DNA of 64,000 nucleotides. Origin: Casuarina equisetifolia. Lineage: Eukaryota > Streptophyta > Magnoliopsida > Fagales > Casuarinaceae. The notes below the pieces were generated by a model that did no database searches, was not told the DNA's origin, and saw only the letters and a list, made by a program, of their open reading frames with translations. Location of the stretch: assembly GCA_028551475.1 (NCBI GenBank), contig CM052360.1:18216501-18280500 (forward strand), in the 5' to 3' direction. This document shows, piece by piece, positions 37,021 through 49,500 of the stretch. Position 1 is the first letter of the stretch. Each line of letters opens with the position of its first letter. The translations under genes were made by a program, and so were the position numbers.

Positions 37021-37281
37021 ATCGTGTCAGAACGCAAATCTTTTTCTTTTTTTTTTTGGAATTTTGGGAGAAATAAATAATATATATTCATTACAACTTG
37101 ATTTTTAAATAATATATACCCGTCGGAAAATCTCAGCAGCTTCCTTTCTCTCTGAGACTGAGAGTCCACTGACACTGGTGCATTTTGGTCCTTTTGATAT
37201 GACTGGCTTGGTTGTCTTCCTGGAGGACCGTAAAACCGGTGGAGATAGTTGTTGATCCGAGAAACAGAAAGTGAAGAAACG

Positions 37282-40200
37282 ATGCGTCGAGCTATCTCGC
37301 TTTTGGTCCACCCGCGCTCCCTCCTCATCTTCCTGGTCCTCTTTATTTTCCTCGTCTTTGCGTTCTCTAACTCCAAGAAGGTACGCTTGTTTATACTTTT
37401 TTCCTTAATTTTCAAACGCGTTTCGCTTTTTATGTGTGAGGATCTGAATCTGGGAGCGGAATTGAGTGTGGAGATGTTTCTAATTGGCGATTTGATCTGG
37501 ATTCGATTTGTTAGGATGGGTTTGATAGTTTTCGTGTTTGGTTTTGTATGATTTAAGTGCCAGGGAAGTGGATTTTGATATGGTCTGGATTTGTTTGGTT
37601 TTGTGACGCGACTGTTGGAAAATGAGCATTGCAGCAGTTAACATTTATGTCTAATGGATGCTTAATTGGATGCAGTTGTGAAACAACTGTTCACTTCGAA
37701 TGTAGTAAAATTTCCAATATGCTAGACAATTGAAAGATGAATTGCAGAGTAACGTGATCGGCAATGACTTGATGGTGGAATAGGGGGGAAGAGGGTTTCA
37801 AACTTGGTTTTCGTAAAAATGAGCAGTATCGCCCTTAAGTTGAGATATTAGAAGTAGAAGTAGCTTCGTCATGCAATTTGACTATTTTCCTCTCCTTTGT
37901 CCATTGTTTTCAAGGCCTTGGATGAGAGTCGCAGGAGGAATTTTTCGTACATCTTCAATTGTTGCTGTGATCTGCCAAATAGCCATGCTGTATTTAGAGT
38001 TTGAATCATGGCTACCAATCTTCCACAGCGTTTTTGTTGGACTTGTGAGGAGGGGTTTCTTATTCTACATATTGATGCTATGGTATTGGATTAAGATCTT
38101 CAACATTCATTAAGATAATCCAATGGCAGACTTTTTACAAATAGTTCAGACTTTTTTATTCATCAAGTAGTTTTGAGAGATACAATAGATTGAGCTAAAA
38201 TTAAGATCCTCTAGGAGGTAAATGTTAAAACAGAAAAGTTAGAAGCCTTTTAATTAAAAGAAATTGTTAAGATTCTAAGGATTCCATCATTGAAACCCAA
38301 AGGATTCTAATATGCTTGTGACTACAAACTTAGAGAGAGAAGATGAATTGTGAAGGCATCTGATGATGTTAATATCAGAATGACATTTGTCAGATAATTC
38401 TTACAACCATTCAAGCTTTTTATCTTTTCAAGAATTCAAAGGTACGATTATATTTGAGAGTGTTGGATGTGGTTCCGAGTTCTCCTTGTACATGAGATAT
38501 CAGGTTTCACAAATGAGGGTGTGTGGTAAAATTTTTTGGCTCATCTTATACAAAGGGATTTTTTAAAGTTCCGGTTTTACTTGTTGCTTTACTTATGGAG
38601 CTACCATCCCATGGTGAAATCCCAGGAATCTACTACTTTTGGAAATACCATCACAGTTAATAAGTCTGCTACCACGAAGAGTTGCGACCATATATGTAGT
38701 ATGCTTGAGAATCAAAATTTCTTTTTACTTGCCACAATTTGTTTCTGCATTGGCTTGTCTTTTTGTCCTTTTACTTTTTTGGTAACTAATTTTGTGCGCT
38801 CAACTGTGCACCAGTAGCACTAATCTAATTGCAACATTCTAATGTGTAGGTTGAGGAGAAAGTAGAAGAAGTGCCTGAAATTACCCACAGAGTTTACTTG
38901 GATGTTGATATTGATGAACAACGTCAAGGTGCAGCTCTTACTTTGAAGCTATGACCTAAACTGTAATTAAAAAGACCTGATTGCTCTGAGTGGCCATATG
39001 CAAACGGATCAGGATCACAGTCTTGCTGCAAGTTATTAATTGAAAGAAAAGAAATAATGCCAATTTCTTGTTTAAAAGTTCCGTCTCAACTAACACTCTC
39101 CTTAAACTGGTTGTTTTACTTTTTCAGAAGAAAGCACTTTATAATTCTCAGAAAGCACATTGCAATTCCGTTGTTGAGCCTACCTTGTTGTTCCGTATCC
39201 ATGTTCATGTTCTTTTCATCCTTATCCGGAGTCTTTGAATCATCAATAGTATGGAAAACTGTATGCTTTATGTGGTATTTGAATCAAACAAATGGTGGTC
39301 TGTGATCAAGTTTTGGATACTTTCTAAATGGTGGTTACTAGGCCATGGTTTATTCTGCTTGGTGTTCTGGATACAAAGAAAGCTTTGTAGTATGTTTAAT
39401 CTGTCCAGTGGATAGCGATGCATCTCTGTTTGGTATGATGAAGTCATTAATGGCCAGGGCTTTTTCAACGTCCAAATCTAATTATCCACTCGAGCTTGGG
39501 TCTTTTAAAACTGTCACTTGCTGCTTGGATCACTTAAATACAAATCTTTGGATTGTACATGATTTTGCATTTGATGGCGACCCAGGTTCTGACAGTAAGC
39601 TAGAAGAAAAAATCATTGTTCTAAACTCTGGAATATTGGGTGTTGGCACTCCTATAAAAATTTCAATTTTGTATTTCTTTCCCCTGCTTATTTTCTCAAC
39701 TGCCAATCTCCATTTTTACTTGTGCAGGTAGAATTATGATTGGATTATACGGCCAAGTTGTTCCAAAAACTGTTGGTATGCCCTTTATTTGTGTCTGTAT
39801 AATCATGTTGACTAATGAACCAGTAGCGAATCATTTTGGTATTTTTGTTACCCTTTACCTTGCAACCTATTTAGCTGAATTGAAGCTATTTATTTCATAG
39901 CAGACTGAAATGGAGTTATATCATTTGAGCTTCCTTATCTTTTCATATACAAATTTTTGGTTGAAATACTGATTATATTTGTTCTCTTGCCAAGTAGTTT
40001 CCTAATGCTCAGTTTTTTTTTTTGTTTGCAGAAAATTTTAGGGCTTTGTGCACAGGTACTGGTGCTCTTCAACTTGTGTCATAAATTAGTTAACCGGATG
40101 GCTGTGTTTACTGACAATATGCTGATTATAACTCGCCTACCTTAAAACGCAGGGGAGAAGGGCAAGGGTCCCAGTGGGAAAAAACTCCACTATAAGGGAA

Positions 40201-41100
40201 CACCATTTCATCGTATAGTATCTGGGTTCATGATTCAAGGAGGAGATATTGTTTACCGTGATGGTAGGGGGTTTGAGTCTATATATGGTGGCTCCTTTCC
40301 AGATGAGAATTTCAAGATAAAACATTCACATGCAGGTTTTTAACTTCAAAATTTTTAGTGGTTGAGCAGTGTGATGAAGTTCCTATTTCTGTATCCTATC
40401 TCTTAAACCAATGTTTATTGTTGTAGGTGTTGTTTCCATGGTGAATTCAGGACCTGATTCTAATGGTTCACAGTTTTTTATCACTACAGTCAAAGCCAGC
40501 TGGTAAAGTATTGGTATTATTGGATATTAAGAAACTTACACATCTTCAGGTTCAGAAACCGAATAAGTCTTAATTGATGGTTTGAATCTTCTGAGTTTTT
40601 AATATAAAAATTGCCACAATCTTCTTCTGCCCATTATTTTATTGAAACTCTTTCTATTATTTTCTTGAACCGTCAAAAATTACAATCTTTTATTTCTGGA
40701 TGTAGAGAATTACTGTCTAAATGTCGTTGTGAATTTGTTCTTGCTTTAAGAAAATGGGCCAGCAGTTGTTGACGGAAGTGACTTCTTCTATTAGATGGAC
40801 AACTTTTGTAATTTTTCGAGTTCGGATCTTATAACCTTTCATATTTTAAAGCTATGGACTCTGGGTCCGTCGTTCATATGCATATTGTGCCACCAAAGAT
40901 CTAGAAAAATGATGTGTGCTCCGACGTATGTGTTCAGGTTGGATGGTGAGCATGTTGTCTTTGGCAAGGTTATCCAAGGCATGGATACTGTGTTTGCAAT
41001 TGAAGGTGGGGCTGGCACCTACAGCGGAAAGCCAAGAAAAAAGGTCGTTATTGCTGACTCTGGAGAGATACCCAAGAGCCAGTGGGAAGAAGAAAGATAA
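37282..41100 (+). CDS. CYP21-1: Membrane-anchored cyclophilin, CYP21-1 type (peptidyl-prolyl cis-trans isomerase)
   Basis: Seven exons: 37282-37380, 38850-38928, 39728-39775, 40032-40055, 40153-40335, 40427-40502, 40938-41100. All introns are GT-AG, giving 223 residues. Residues about 8-29 ([15 protein letters not shown]...) form an N-terminal signal anchor after a short basic start (MRRAIS). The cyclophilin fold follows with [31 protein letters not shown] and [12 protein letters not shown]. Isomerase and cyclosporin-site residues are present: Arg104, Phe109, Met110, Gln112, Trp170 and His175 (equivalents of CypA R55, F60, M61, Q63, W121, H126). The tail [20 protein letters not shown] matches my recollection of Arabidopsis CYP21-1 (At4g34960) closely. 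Such cyclophilins act on proline bonds in secretory-pathway proteins. The ATG chosen is the first that opens the basic-hydrophobic anchor. The first intron is long (1,469 bases). It converges on the rhodanese gene, 417 bases away. Confidence 0.93.
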
Positions 41101-41517
41101 GCTCCTCTATGCACGAGTTGTAGCAAGTTTCACTGATTCAGGTTTGCCAATTTTGGTTCAGATAATTGATTCACATTCGCTTAACTTTGTAGCATGTCCA
41201 GATAGACTTAGGTCTTCTTGGAAATATCGTTTTAGTGTCTTTTGTACTTTCCATTAACACAAGCATGTTTGTTGTAGAGGAGTCAAGAGGAAACGATCCT
41301 ATTTCCACCTCTGTGTCCATGTAAATGACACTGCTATTGTGAATGAGCTTGAAAGCAAACTTCATAAAGAAATGTTTAGGATACCAAGAAAGAAAAGCGG
41401 AAAAGAGGTTTAGGAAACCATACTTGTTCTTATTTCCCTTCTTTCAATTTGCTCAAATCTGTCAAACTTAATCAAGGCAATCACACGAATGCTAATAAGA
41501 TAATCAAAACAAGCATT
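41101..41517. other. Shared 3' region of two convergent genes
   Basis: Holds the 3' UTRs of the cyclophilin (rightward) and the rhodanese (leftward). No separate gene was seen. Confidence 0.6.
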
Positions 41518-41780
41518 TCAAGGGCGGAAATTGCAAGCAGTCTTTAGCTCCTCTGGTGGTTTGTCACCACCAGCAAGGCCACTGTCCACCCATGCCGAGT
41601 AACCCCCTCCCATATTTGTGACACTCTCATAGCCCTGCCACCACCAAATCCTTCCATGTTACTTTTGGCTTTTTGCAGGTTAAGACAATTGCTCTGAGCA
41701 AAAAGTTACCACGTTAAGAAGATCGACACAAGCTCGAAGTGCACTGCCTCCACTATTGCAGCCCTTCAAAAAATTAAGAA

Positions 41781-41819
<39 letters not shown>

Positions 41820-42702
41820 CTTATGCGATAGTGGCGAAATTTTTTATAGTTTTAAGGATCTGCAGTTGGCATCCACGATCAGGAGTTGAGGGGTCCGTCT
41901 AACCTCAACTTTGACTTTTATTACCTCTCTTTCTTTATTCTAAACGAGGCATCTAAAGAAATAAAACGACGCCTTCTTACCTCATAGACTAGTATATCCA
42001 CCCCTTGGAAAATAACAAAAAGGTAAGTAATAGTATTACCACGACTAAGTGATCCTCTTTCTTGCAAATGGCAGCTACTTGTGTGAGGAAGTCAGGGTTT
42101 TTCACTCTGCCTGTTATCAACAGAACCAATAAATACAAGGAATTTTAATGTAGGGGAGAAATAACATTTTGTAGGTTTTTCAAGTTCACGCCTGTTCTAA
42201 ACTTTTAGAAATGTTATTCAACTTTGAAGTCGAAAAATCAACGGTACCTTCTTGAGTTATGAACATGTAAGGAACATTCAATGCGTCGTTGATGTGGCTT
42301 TTGTTGAACTCATCTGACGATCTGTTAAAACACAAATTCAGATATTTGACCGTATGATTATGTATCATAAATTCATCACCATATACACCGTTTGTTGTCT
42401 CTTTTAGAGGCATCAAAAGGGTATCATGATCTGAAATTTGACATTAATTAATTAATGAAACTGATAAACTGATATCTCAGATGCCAACCTCACATCCAGA
42501 TAAAGATGACCTGAGCCAAGCAGATCCTTGGCAGCATGCACATCCACAGTCGTAACATCTTCAGGTCTACAAGCGAATAACAAGCAAGAGAATCTTACAA
42601 CCACAGTTGTCTTTGAAAAGATTGTACAGAAATTTGGACGAAATTTGGACGAAAAACAACATGGTAACGAGAGAGATCGTCTTACCCATTGGTTGCAGCC
42701 AT
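41518..42702 (-). CDS. Rhodanese-domain sulfurtransferase, HAC1/STR16-18 type (possible arsenate reductase)
   Basis: Six small exons on the minus strand: 42702-42686, 42566-42489, 42321-42248, 42110-42040, 41763-41710 and 41634-41518 (stop TGA). All introns are GT-AG, giving 136 residues. This is a single rhodanese domain: VTTVDVHAAKDLLGSGHLYLDVR, then ALNVPYMF, EGRVKNPDFL, the catalytic loop GCNSGGSALRAC (Cys82) and NMGGGYSAWVDSGLAG near the end. The sequence around NPDFL, ACVDLLN and KPPEELK resembles Arabidopsis HAC1 (arsenate reductase) more than the other small STR proteins, by memory. HAC1 reduces arsenate in roots; other members transfer sulfur from thiosulfate. Family call is firm, arsenate role is inference. 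The start ATG was chosen because the short first exon splices in frame; an open frame continues upstream without another ATG. No transit peptide is evident. Confidence 0.88.
41780..41811. repeat. (TAA)n microsatellite in a rhodanese intron
   Basis: About ten AAT/TAA units followed by an A-run, 17 bases upstream of the fifth exon's acceptor on the minus strand. Confidence 0.95.
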
Positions 42703-43527
42703 GGATGCTTTCTGTCCGAGAAGGCAGAATGGTTTTCCGACGCTGTGCAAGGCTGCGGGACTCAGGCCATGGATTCTATTTAAAGGCTATCCGTGCTAAT
42801 TCACACCTTCCAGCGCAAAGTCAACCGAAAGGAACAATAAGAAAGCTGAGGGAAATACAACTGTGATGAATGTATCTGTCCTTGATCCTTTCTTACTCAA
42901 TTCTTTCTAAACTATATCATTCAACATATCAATATATTTTGGTAATTGACTTAGAACTATCAAAAGGTGTTTTGCGTTCTCTCTCTCTGTGACCCCTTTT
43001 TTAAAGTACATCTATTCAAGTTACACAAGCAATCATGTGATGTGATGGGATTGACTTCAATCATGCCCCTTATTTTATTTTATTTTATTTTATTATAGCA
43101 CCCTTCATATATTTCTCGATTTTAAACCTTCTCCCTTGTCAGGCTCTAAAAGGATTTCCACAGGTCCTCGCGTCCAAAGGGATCATAAATTCTCACCAAG
43201 AGTGAAAAGGATTAGGTAAATAGGCATTGGCCTTAGGCCTACCACCTCAGGTACTAGCTTTCCCGTGAATGGGCTATACCATTCAAGATTTTTCTTTTTG
43301 TGTATAAGAGTATTAACATGATACAGCTCAACTCGAAAGAGAAAATGAGACGTAAGTAGAAAGCAATAAAAGCCAAAGAAAGGACAGCTTAAATTTCTTG
43401 GTAAATATAATTGTAGTGGGTATATCGATTAATTTTCTTGGTGAGGGCAGGTAAACAGATCATTAATGGATCTTTCTTCAAGTTCTCCTTTATAAGAAGC
43501 ACTGTATTCTTTCTCCACAATACTTCG
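42703..43527. other. Intergenic between the rhodanese and the unidentified gene
   Basis: Probably holds divergent promoters of the flanking genes. The block 43170-43370 is repeated at 52050-52200. No further gene was seen. Confidence 0.45.
43170..43370. repeat. Dispersed repeat, copy a (other copy 52050-52200)
   Basis: Shares 'AAAAGGATTAGGTAAATAGG', 'GGCCTTAGGCCTACCACC' and 'TTTTGTGTATAA' with 52050-52200 in the same orientation. The palindrome-like GGCCTTAGGCC core is present in both. Family unknown. Confidence 0.7.
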
Positions 43528-46500
43528 ATGGAAACTAATACGCAGCTTTTGGGCACCGTGTTGGTGGATGAAGCTAGTTCGGCAACTTTTTTGAAAAACT
43601 GTCAATTAGCTCCATCAACCAATACGGTTGGCCTGAAGCAATGTATTATTGGGACGAGAATGAAATTCACACACCCTACATCCAACACAAAAGAATCAAC
43701 AGAACATGAAAGGTAAGAAACAAGAACAGAACAGCCATTCTTGCTGCCATTTTCATTCATAAGATGCGGAGGGCTGCCAAATCTGATGCTGCTGTTTTTA
43801 CATGCATGCCAGGAAAGTTGGATGGATGGTGTCAGCGCACGTTATATGGAGAGTCGCCGTTGATAATACTGAGGCAGCTGCTACAGACAAAAGATTTGTT
43901 AACATTAACGGTATTTCAGAAGACTCCTCCGGTATTCTGACCTTGTCAGATAAAGACTCAGGCTTGTGTGCTACTGTAGATGATGATGCCACATCGAACA
44001 CCTTCACCCCAAAGTATCTTCCACCTGAAAATTACTCGGCTACCTTCCAGTGGAGTTGTTCCCCGTTCGATGTAGTTACTCCAGGAGCATGGCTGCCGTC
44101 TCCACCAGACAACCACTTAAATGCTGTACAAAACTTCTTTGCAGAACAAGAAGAGATACAAGAAGCTCTTGTTCCTGAGCCACGTATTTTACATAATTAT
44201 GAAACAACATTTGAAGCAGGAGAATCATCTCATCAATGGAACCTCACAGCTCAAGAATTGATGACATCCTTGGAACCTGTTTGGATAGATGATCAAGATT
44301 GTCTCGACACTGTGCCACTCCCAGAAGCTCAGCCACACGCAACAGAACCCTTACTGCAAGATAAGGAGGAACCAATATCACTTACAGCAAATGTTCCAAA
44401 TCTGAATCATAACTGTTACACGTAATGGAGTGTCACTGTGCACTTAAGTGACGTGTAGAAAGAATGGATGGTGGCAAGTTTCTCTTTCATGCTGCCCCAC
44501 TCTTTCTCTGTCCTCTGAAGAACCCAGAAGCTGGAAACGTGACTGTGGGTGGAGTATCCAGGAAGCCAAGGTTGCATGCGGGCATCCTTGGGAAATTGAA
44601 GCTGAAGCACTGGAAACGTGGAAGACTATCCAAGGTCCAGTGAAGAAAGTGTGTAGGTTTATCTTTGCTAGTCTATATATTTTGTTGTATTTTTCCTTTG
44701 AAGTGGAATCAAGTGTAGGAGCTATCCTTTGTATTTTCGTACTTTTGTTTATCCTAATGAAAAACGCCAAATCTTTGGTAAATCTGTGTGTTCTTGTTGG
44801 GTATAAACTGTTCTTGCTTGCTGCCTGAATAGTTTCTTTCAAATCTGTTCCTATTTACTTGTGATTCTGAAAATCCCCAAATCTTTCCTCTGTTTCTGGT
44901 TTCTGCAACGTGTATATCAGAAACAGTTGGTTAAGTTTTTTTCTTTAACAGTGGTATCAGAGCCAGGTTTGATCTTTGAACTGGGTGTTTTTTTGCTTCC
45001 GCAATGGCTTCTGAATCTCCCTTACGAACCCCTCCTTCAGGCTCTACGTCCTCAAATCCTAATACTGTTTTCATTCCTAACACTCAGCTCCCTCTTCCAA
45101 TATTTGATGGGGAAAAATATCATATCTGGTCCACCAAAATGACCAGTTATTTACGATGTCAGGGTATGTTGGAGCTGGTTGAGAAAGGCACACAAAGGAC
45201 AGAGGTAGATGGTGAGCGGTACAAAAAGGAGCAGGAAAAGGAGATGCGGACTTTACTAGTCCTTCAACTGGCTATAGCAGACAACATCTTCCCGAGGATC
45301 TCTCATGCTCAAACTTCCTTTGAGTTATGGAAAATCTTGAAGAATGAATATCTTGGCAATCCGAGGGTAAGACTTATAAAATTGCAGTCTCTTAGAACTG
45401 ATTTGGAATGTATGCATATGGATGATGTTGAATATGTGGTTGATTATTACACTAGGCTTAATGGTGTGATTAGTAAGATGAGGGGTTTAGGTGAGGATAT
45501 TACTGATAAGAAGGTAGTTGAGAAAATTCTCATTAGTCTTCCTGAAAAGTTTGATTCAGTGGTTACAACCTTAGAAGAGACCCAAGACCTCAATACATTA
45601 TCCTTGACTGAACTCATGGGTTCCCTAGAGGCACATGAGAAAAGATTCAATAGGAGAAAAGGGAAGATGCTTGTAGAAACAGCCTTTAAGGCTAGAATGT
45701 CCCTAGAACCTACAAAAGTTAGTGATGATAAGGAATCTAGGGGTGAGGAAGACAAGACCGAGAGGAAAGGGAAGTTTCCCCCATGTAAGATATGTAAAAA
45801 AACCAACCATTTGGAGAAATATTGTTGGCAGAAAGGAAAGCCTCAGTGTAGATTTTGTCATAAGTTTGGCCACTTAGAAAAGAACTGCAGGGTAAAAGAA
45901 GGACAGCAAGTCAACTTTACTGATGAGGGAGATGCAAAATCTACTCTATTTTATGTTTGTAATTTGATGACAACTACAGATAAGGAGATTTGGTATATTG
46001 ATTCTGGTTGTAGTTCTCATATGTGCTTTGATGATAGCATTTTTTCTGATTTGGATAGGACTTTTAAGTCTCAAGTTAGACTTGGAAATGGAGATCTTGT
46101 TAATGTAGAAGGGAAGGGTACCATTTGTATTAGGACCCAACATGGTGATAAAAGGATTCATGAAGTATTATATGTTCCAAATTTGAGTCTAAACCTCCTT
46201 AGTGTAGGACAAATGATTGAGAAAAATTTTACTCTAGTGTTCAAGAATGGGGTATGTGTTATATATGAAGATAATGAGGAAATAGCTAGAGTAAAAATGT
46301 TGAATTCCAGAAACTTTCCTTTGAGGTTTGAATATGCAAATGGTCATGCACTTAGTGTGGTTGAGGATAAATCATGGTTGTGGTATAGGAGGTATGGACA
46401 CCTAAACTTTAGGTCTCTTAACAACCTTTTTGAGAAATGTTTGGTTGAAGGCATGCCTAGTATAAAAATACCAGAAAATCTTTGTGAAGGGTGCCAAACC

Positions 46501-49500
46501 GGAAAGCAACACAGGAAACCATTTCCAAGTAATCCTCACTTGAAGACCTCTGCTCCTCTTGAGATTGTGCATTCAGATGTATGTGGTCCCATGAGCACTC
46601 CTACTTGTGATGGAAGAAGCTTTTTCTTGCTGTTCATAGATGATTTCACTCGTATGGGATGGGTATATTTTTTAAGGAGCAAAGTAGAAGTTCTAGAGCA
46701 TTTTAGAAGTTTTAAAAAGCTGGTTGAGACTGAAGTAGAAAGAAAAATCAAGGTACTTCGCACTGATCAAGGAAGGGAGTACACATCAAGTGAATTCAAA
46801 AAATTTTGTGAAGAAGAGGGTGTTTTCCATCAGCTGTCAGTTAGCTATACTCCAGAGCAGAATGGAGTTTCAGAGAGGAGAAACCGCACAATCATGGAAA
46901 TGGCCAGGGCCATGATGGAAGAGAAGAGAATGCCAAAAAGGTTCTGGGCAGAAGCAGTGTACACAACAGTTTACCTGCTAAATCGAAGTCCCACCAGAGC
47001 AGTTGAAGGGAAGACTCCAGTTGAAGCTTGGACAGGAAAAAAACCCTCTGTAAGCCATCTCAAAGTCTTTGGTTCCTTATGTTTTGTTCATGTTCCAGCA
47101 CAGAAGAGAAGTAAGTTAGGCAAAAAGGCACACAAAGGTGTAATGTTGGGTTACAGCTTAAGATCAAAAGGCTACAGAATCTTTGATATGAAAGAAAGCA
47201 AATTGGTGGTGAGTCGAGATGTGGTTTTTGATGAAAAGGCAGCATGGAACTGGGAGAACAGTCAAGCTGAAGTCCAGAATGTGATTGTTCCAAATATCTG
47301 GAATGGAGAATCCAAGTGTGAAGAAGCAATCCAGGTTGCTGAAGGGAGTATCTCACATTCTACTCCCATTACTTCTCCTCTCCAGCTTGAGTATCCTGAG
47401 GAAACGGAGCCAGAAGCTGAAACATCAACTCCAATAAGGATAAAGCCTCTTGAAGCTATTTATGAATGCTGTAACTATGCTGTTAATGAACCATCAAAAT
47501 TTGAAGAAGCTGTGAAGCAAGGAGAATGAAGGAAGGCCATGGAGGAAGAGATTGAAGTCATTACCAAAAATCAAACCTGGGAACTAAGTGACTTGCCTCA
47601 AGGGAAGAAAGCAGTAAGTGTGAAGTGGATCTACAAGCTAAAGATGGATGGAGAAGGAAAAGTGCAACATTACAAAGCTAGATTGGTGGCCAGAGGGTTC
47701 ACTCAAGTACCTGGAATGGATTATTCAGAGACTTTTGCACCTGTTGCCAGACTTGAAACCATCAGACTCATTGTAGCGTTAGCTGCACAGAATGGGTGGA
47801 AAGTTCATCAGCTTGATGTCAAAGTTGCATTTCTGAATGGTGAAATTGAAGAAGAAGTGTATGCTGAGCAACCTAAGGGTTTTGAGAACAAGGAGTTTCC
47901 AGAAAAAGTCTTGAGGCTGAGGAAGGCATTGTATGGACTCAAACAAGCTCCTAGGGCCTGGTACAGCAAGATATGCAGTTATTTTCTTGAAAGGCAGTTC
48001 AAGAGAAGTCCTAGTGAACCCACTCTTTTCATCAAAACTCAAGGTAACCATTTCTTATTGGTTTCTTTGTATGTAGATGATCTTATATTTACTGGTAGCA
48101 CTGAGGAGATAGTGCTGGCCTTTAGGAATGATATGATGAGAACCTTTGAAATGAATGATTTAGGATTGATGAAGTATTTTCTTGGGTTAGAAGTATGTCA
48201 AAGCAGGAGGGGGATTTTTCTATCCCAGGGCCAGTCTTTAGAGAAATTACTGATTAAATTTCATATGAGAGCATGTAAGTCAGTTAGCACCCCGCTTGCC
48301 TCAAATGAGAAATTAATGGTGGATGATGGCTCTAGTAAAGTAGATAGCACCTTGTTTAGAAGTCTTATTGGGAGCCTCATGTACCTAACAGCTACCAGAC
48401 CAGATATTTCATACTCTGTTGGCCTGCTCTCACGTTTTATGGAAAAACCCACACAGACCCATCTTAGCAAAGCCAAAAGAATTCTGAGGTACCTTCAAGG
48501 AACACTTGTGTTTGGGTTGTTGTATGAATCCACAAATAAGTTCCAACTAATAGGGTATACTGATAGTGATTGGGGAGGTTCTGTGGATGACTCAAAGAGC
48601 ACATCTGGGTACATATTTAATATTGGCTCTGCTGCTTTCTCCTGGAAATCTAAGAAGCAAGAGTCAGTTGCATTATCCTCTTCAGAGGCAGAGTATGTAG
48701 CAGCAGCAACATCAGCTAGTCAATGTGTGTGGCTGAGAAGGATTATGAAGGAAATGGGGTTTGAGCAAAAGAATGCAACTATCATTTATTGTGACAATCA
48801 GTCAGCAATAAGTATGGCAAGAAATCCAGTGCATCATTCCCGTACAAAGCACATCTCCATCAAGTTTCATTACATAAGGGAAGTTGTGAGTAATGGAGAA
48901 ATAGAGTTACAGCATTGCAATAATGAAGAACAAATTGCTGATATTATGACAAAGAGTCTTGGGAAAGAATTGCATGAGAAGTTTAGAAGTCTCCTTGGAG
49001 TGACCGTGAACTCCATTAAGGAGGGGTGTTACACGTAATGGAGTGTCACTGTGCACTTAAGTGACGTGTAGAAAGAATGGATGGTGGCAAGTTTCTCTTT
49101 CACGCTGCCCCACTCTTTCTCTGTCCTCTGAAGAACCCAGAAGCTGGAAACGTGACTGTGGGTGGAGTATCCAGGAAGCCAAGGTTGCATGCGGGCATCC
49201 TTGGGAAATTGAAGCTGAAGCACTGGAAGCGTGGAAGACTATCCAAGGTCCAGTGAAGAAAGTGTGTAGGTTTATTTTTGCTAGTCTATATATTTTGTTG
49301 TATTTTTCCTTTGAAGTGGAATCAAGTGTAGGAGCTATCCTTTGTATTTTCGTACTCTTGTTTATCCTAATGAAAAACGCCAAATCTTTGGCAAATCTGT
49401 GTGTTCTTGTTGGGTATAAACTGTTCTTGCTTGCTGCCTGAATAGTTTCTTTCAAATCTGTTCCTATTTACTTGTGATTCTGAAAATCCCCAAATCTTTC

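Noticed and set aside
37008-37415. 135-codon open frame on the minus strand
   Set aside because: It is antisense to the first exon and start of the cyclophilin gene and has no family features; chance frame.
39345-39731. 128-codon open frame on the plus strand
   Set aside because: It lies in intron 2 of the cyclophilin gene, overlaps its acceptor and shows no domain; adding it would break the conserved fold.
42528-42866. 112-codon open frame on the plus strand
   Set aside because: Antisense to the first two exons of the rhodanese gene, which are supported by splice sites and family match.
44416-44842. Open frames of 126-132 codons on both strands, repeated near 49029-49455
   Set aside because: They lie wholly inside the two LTRs of the young Copia element and are identical by descent, not independent evidence of coding.
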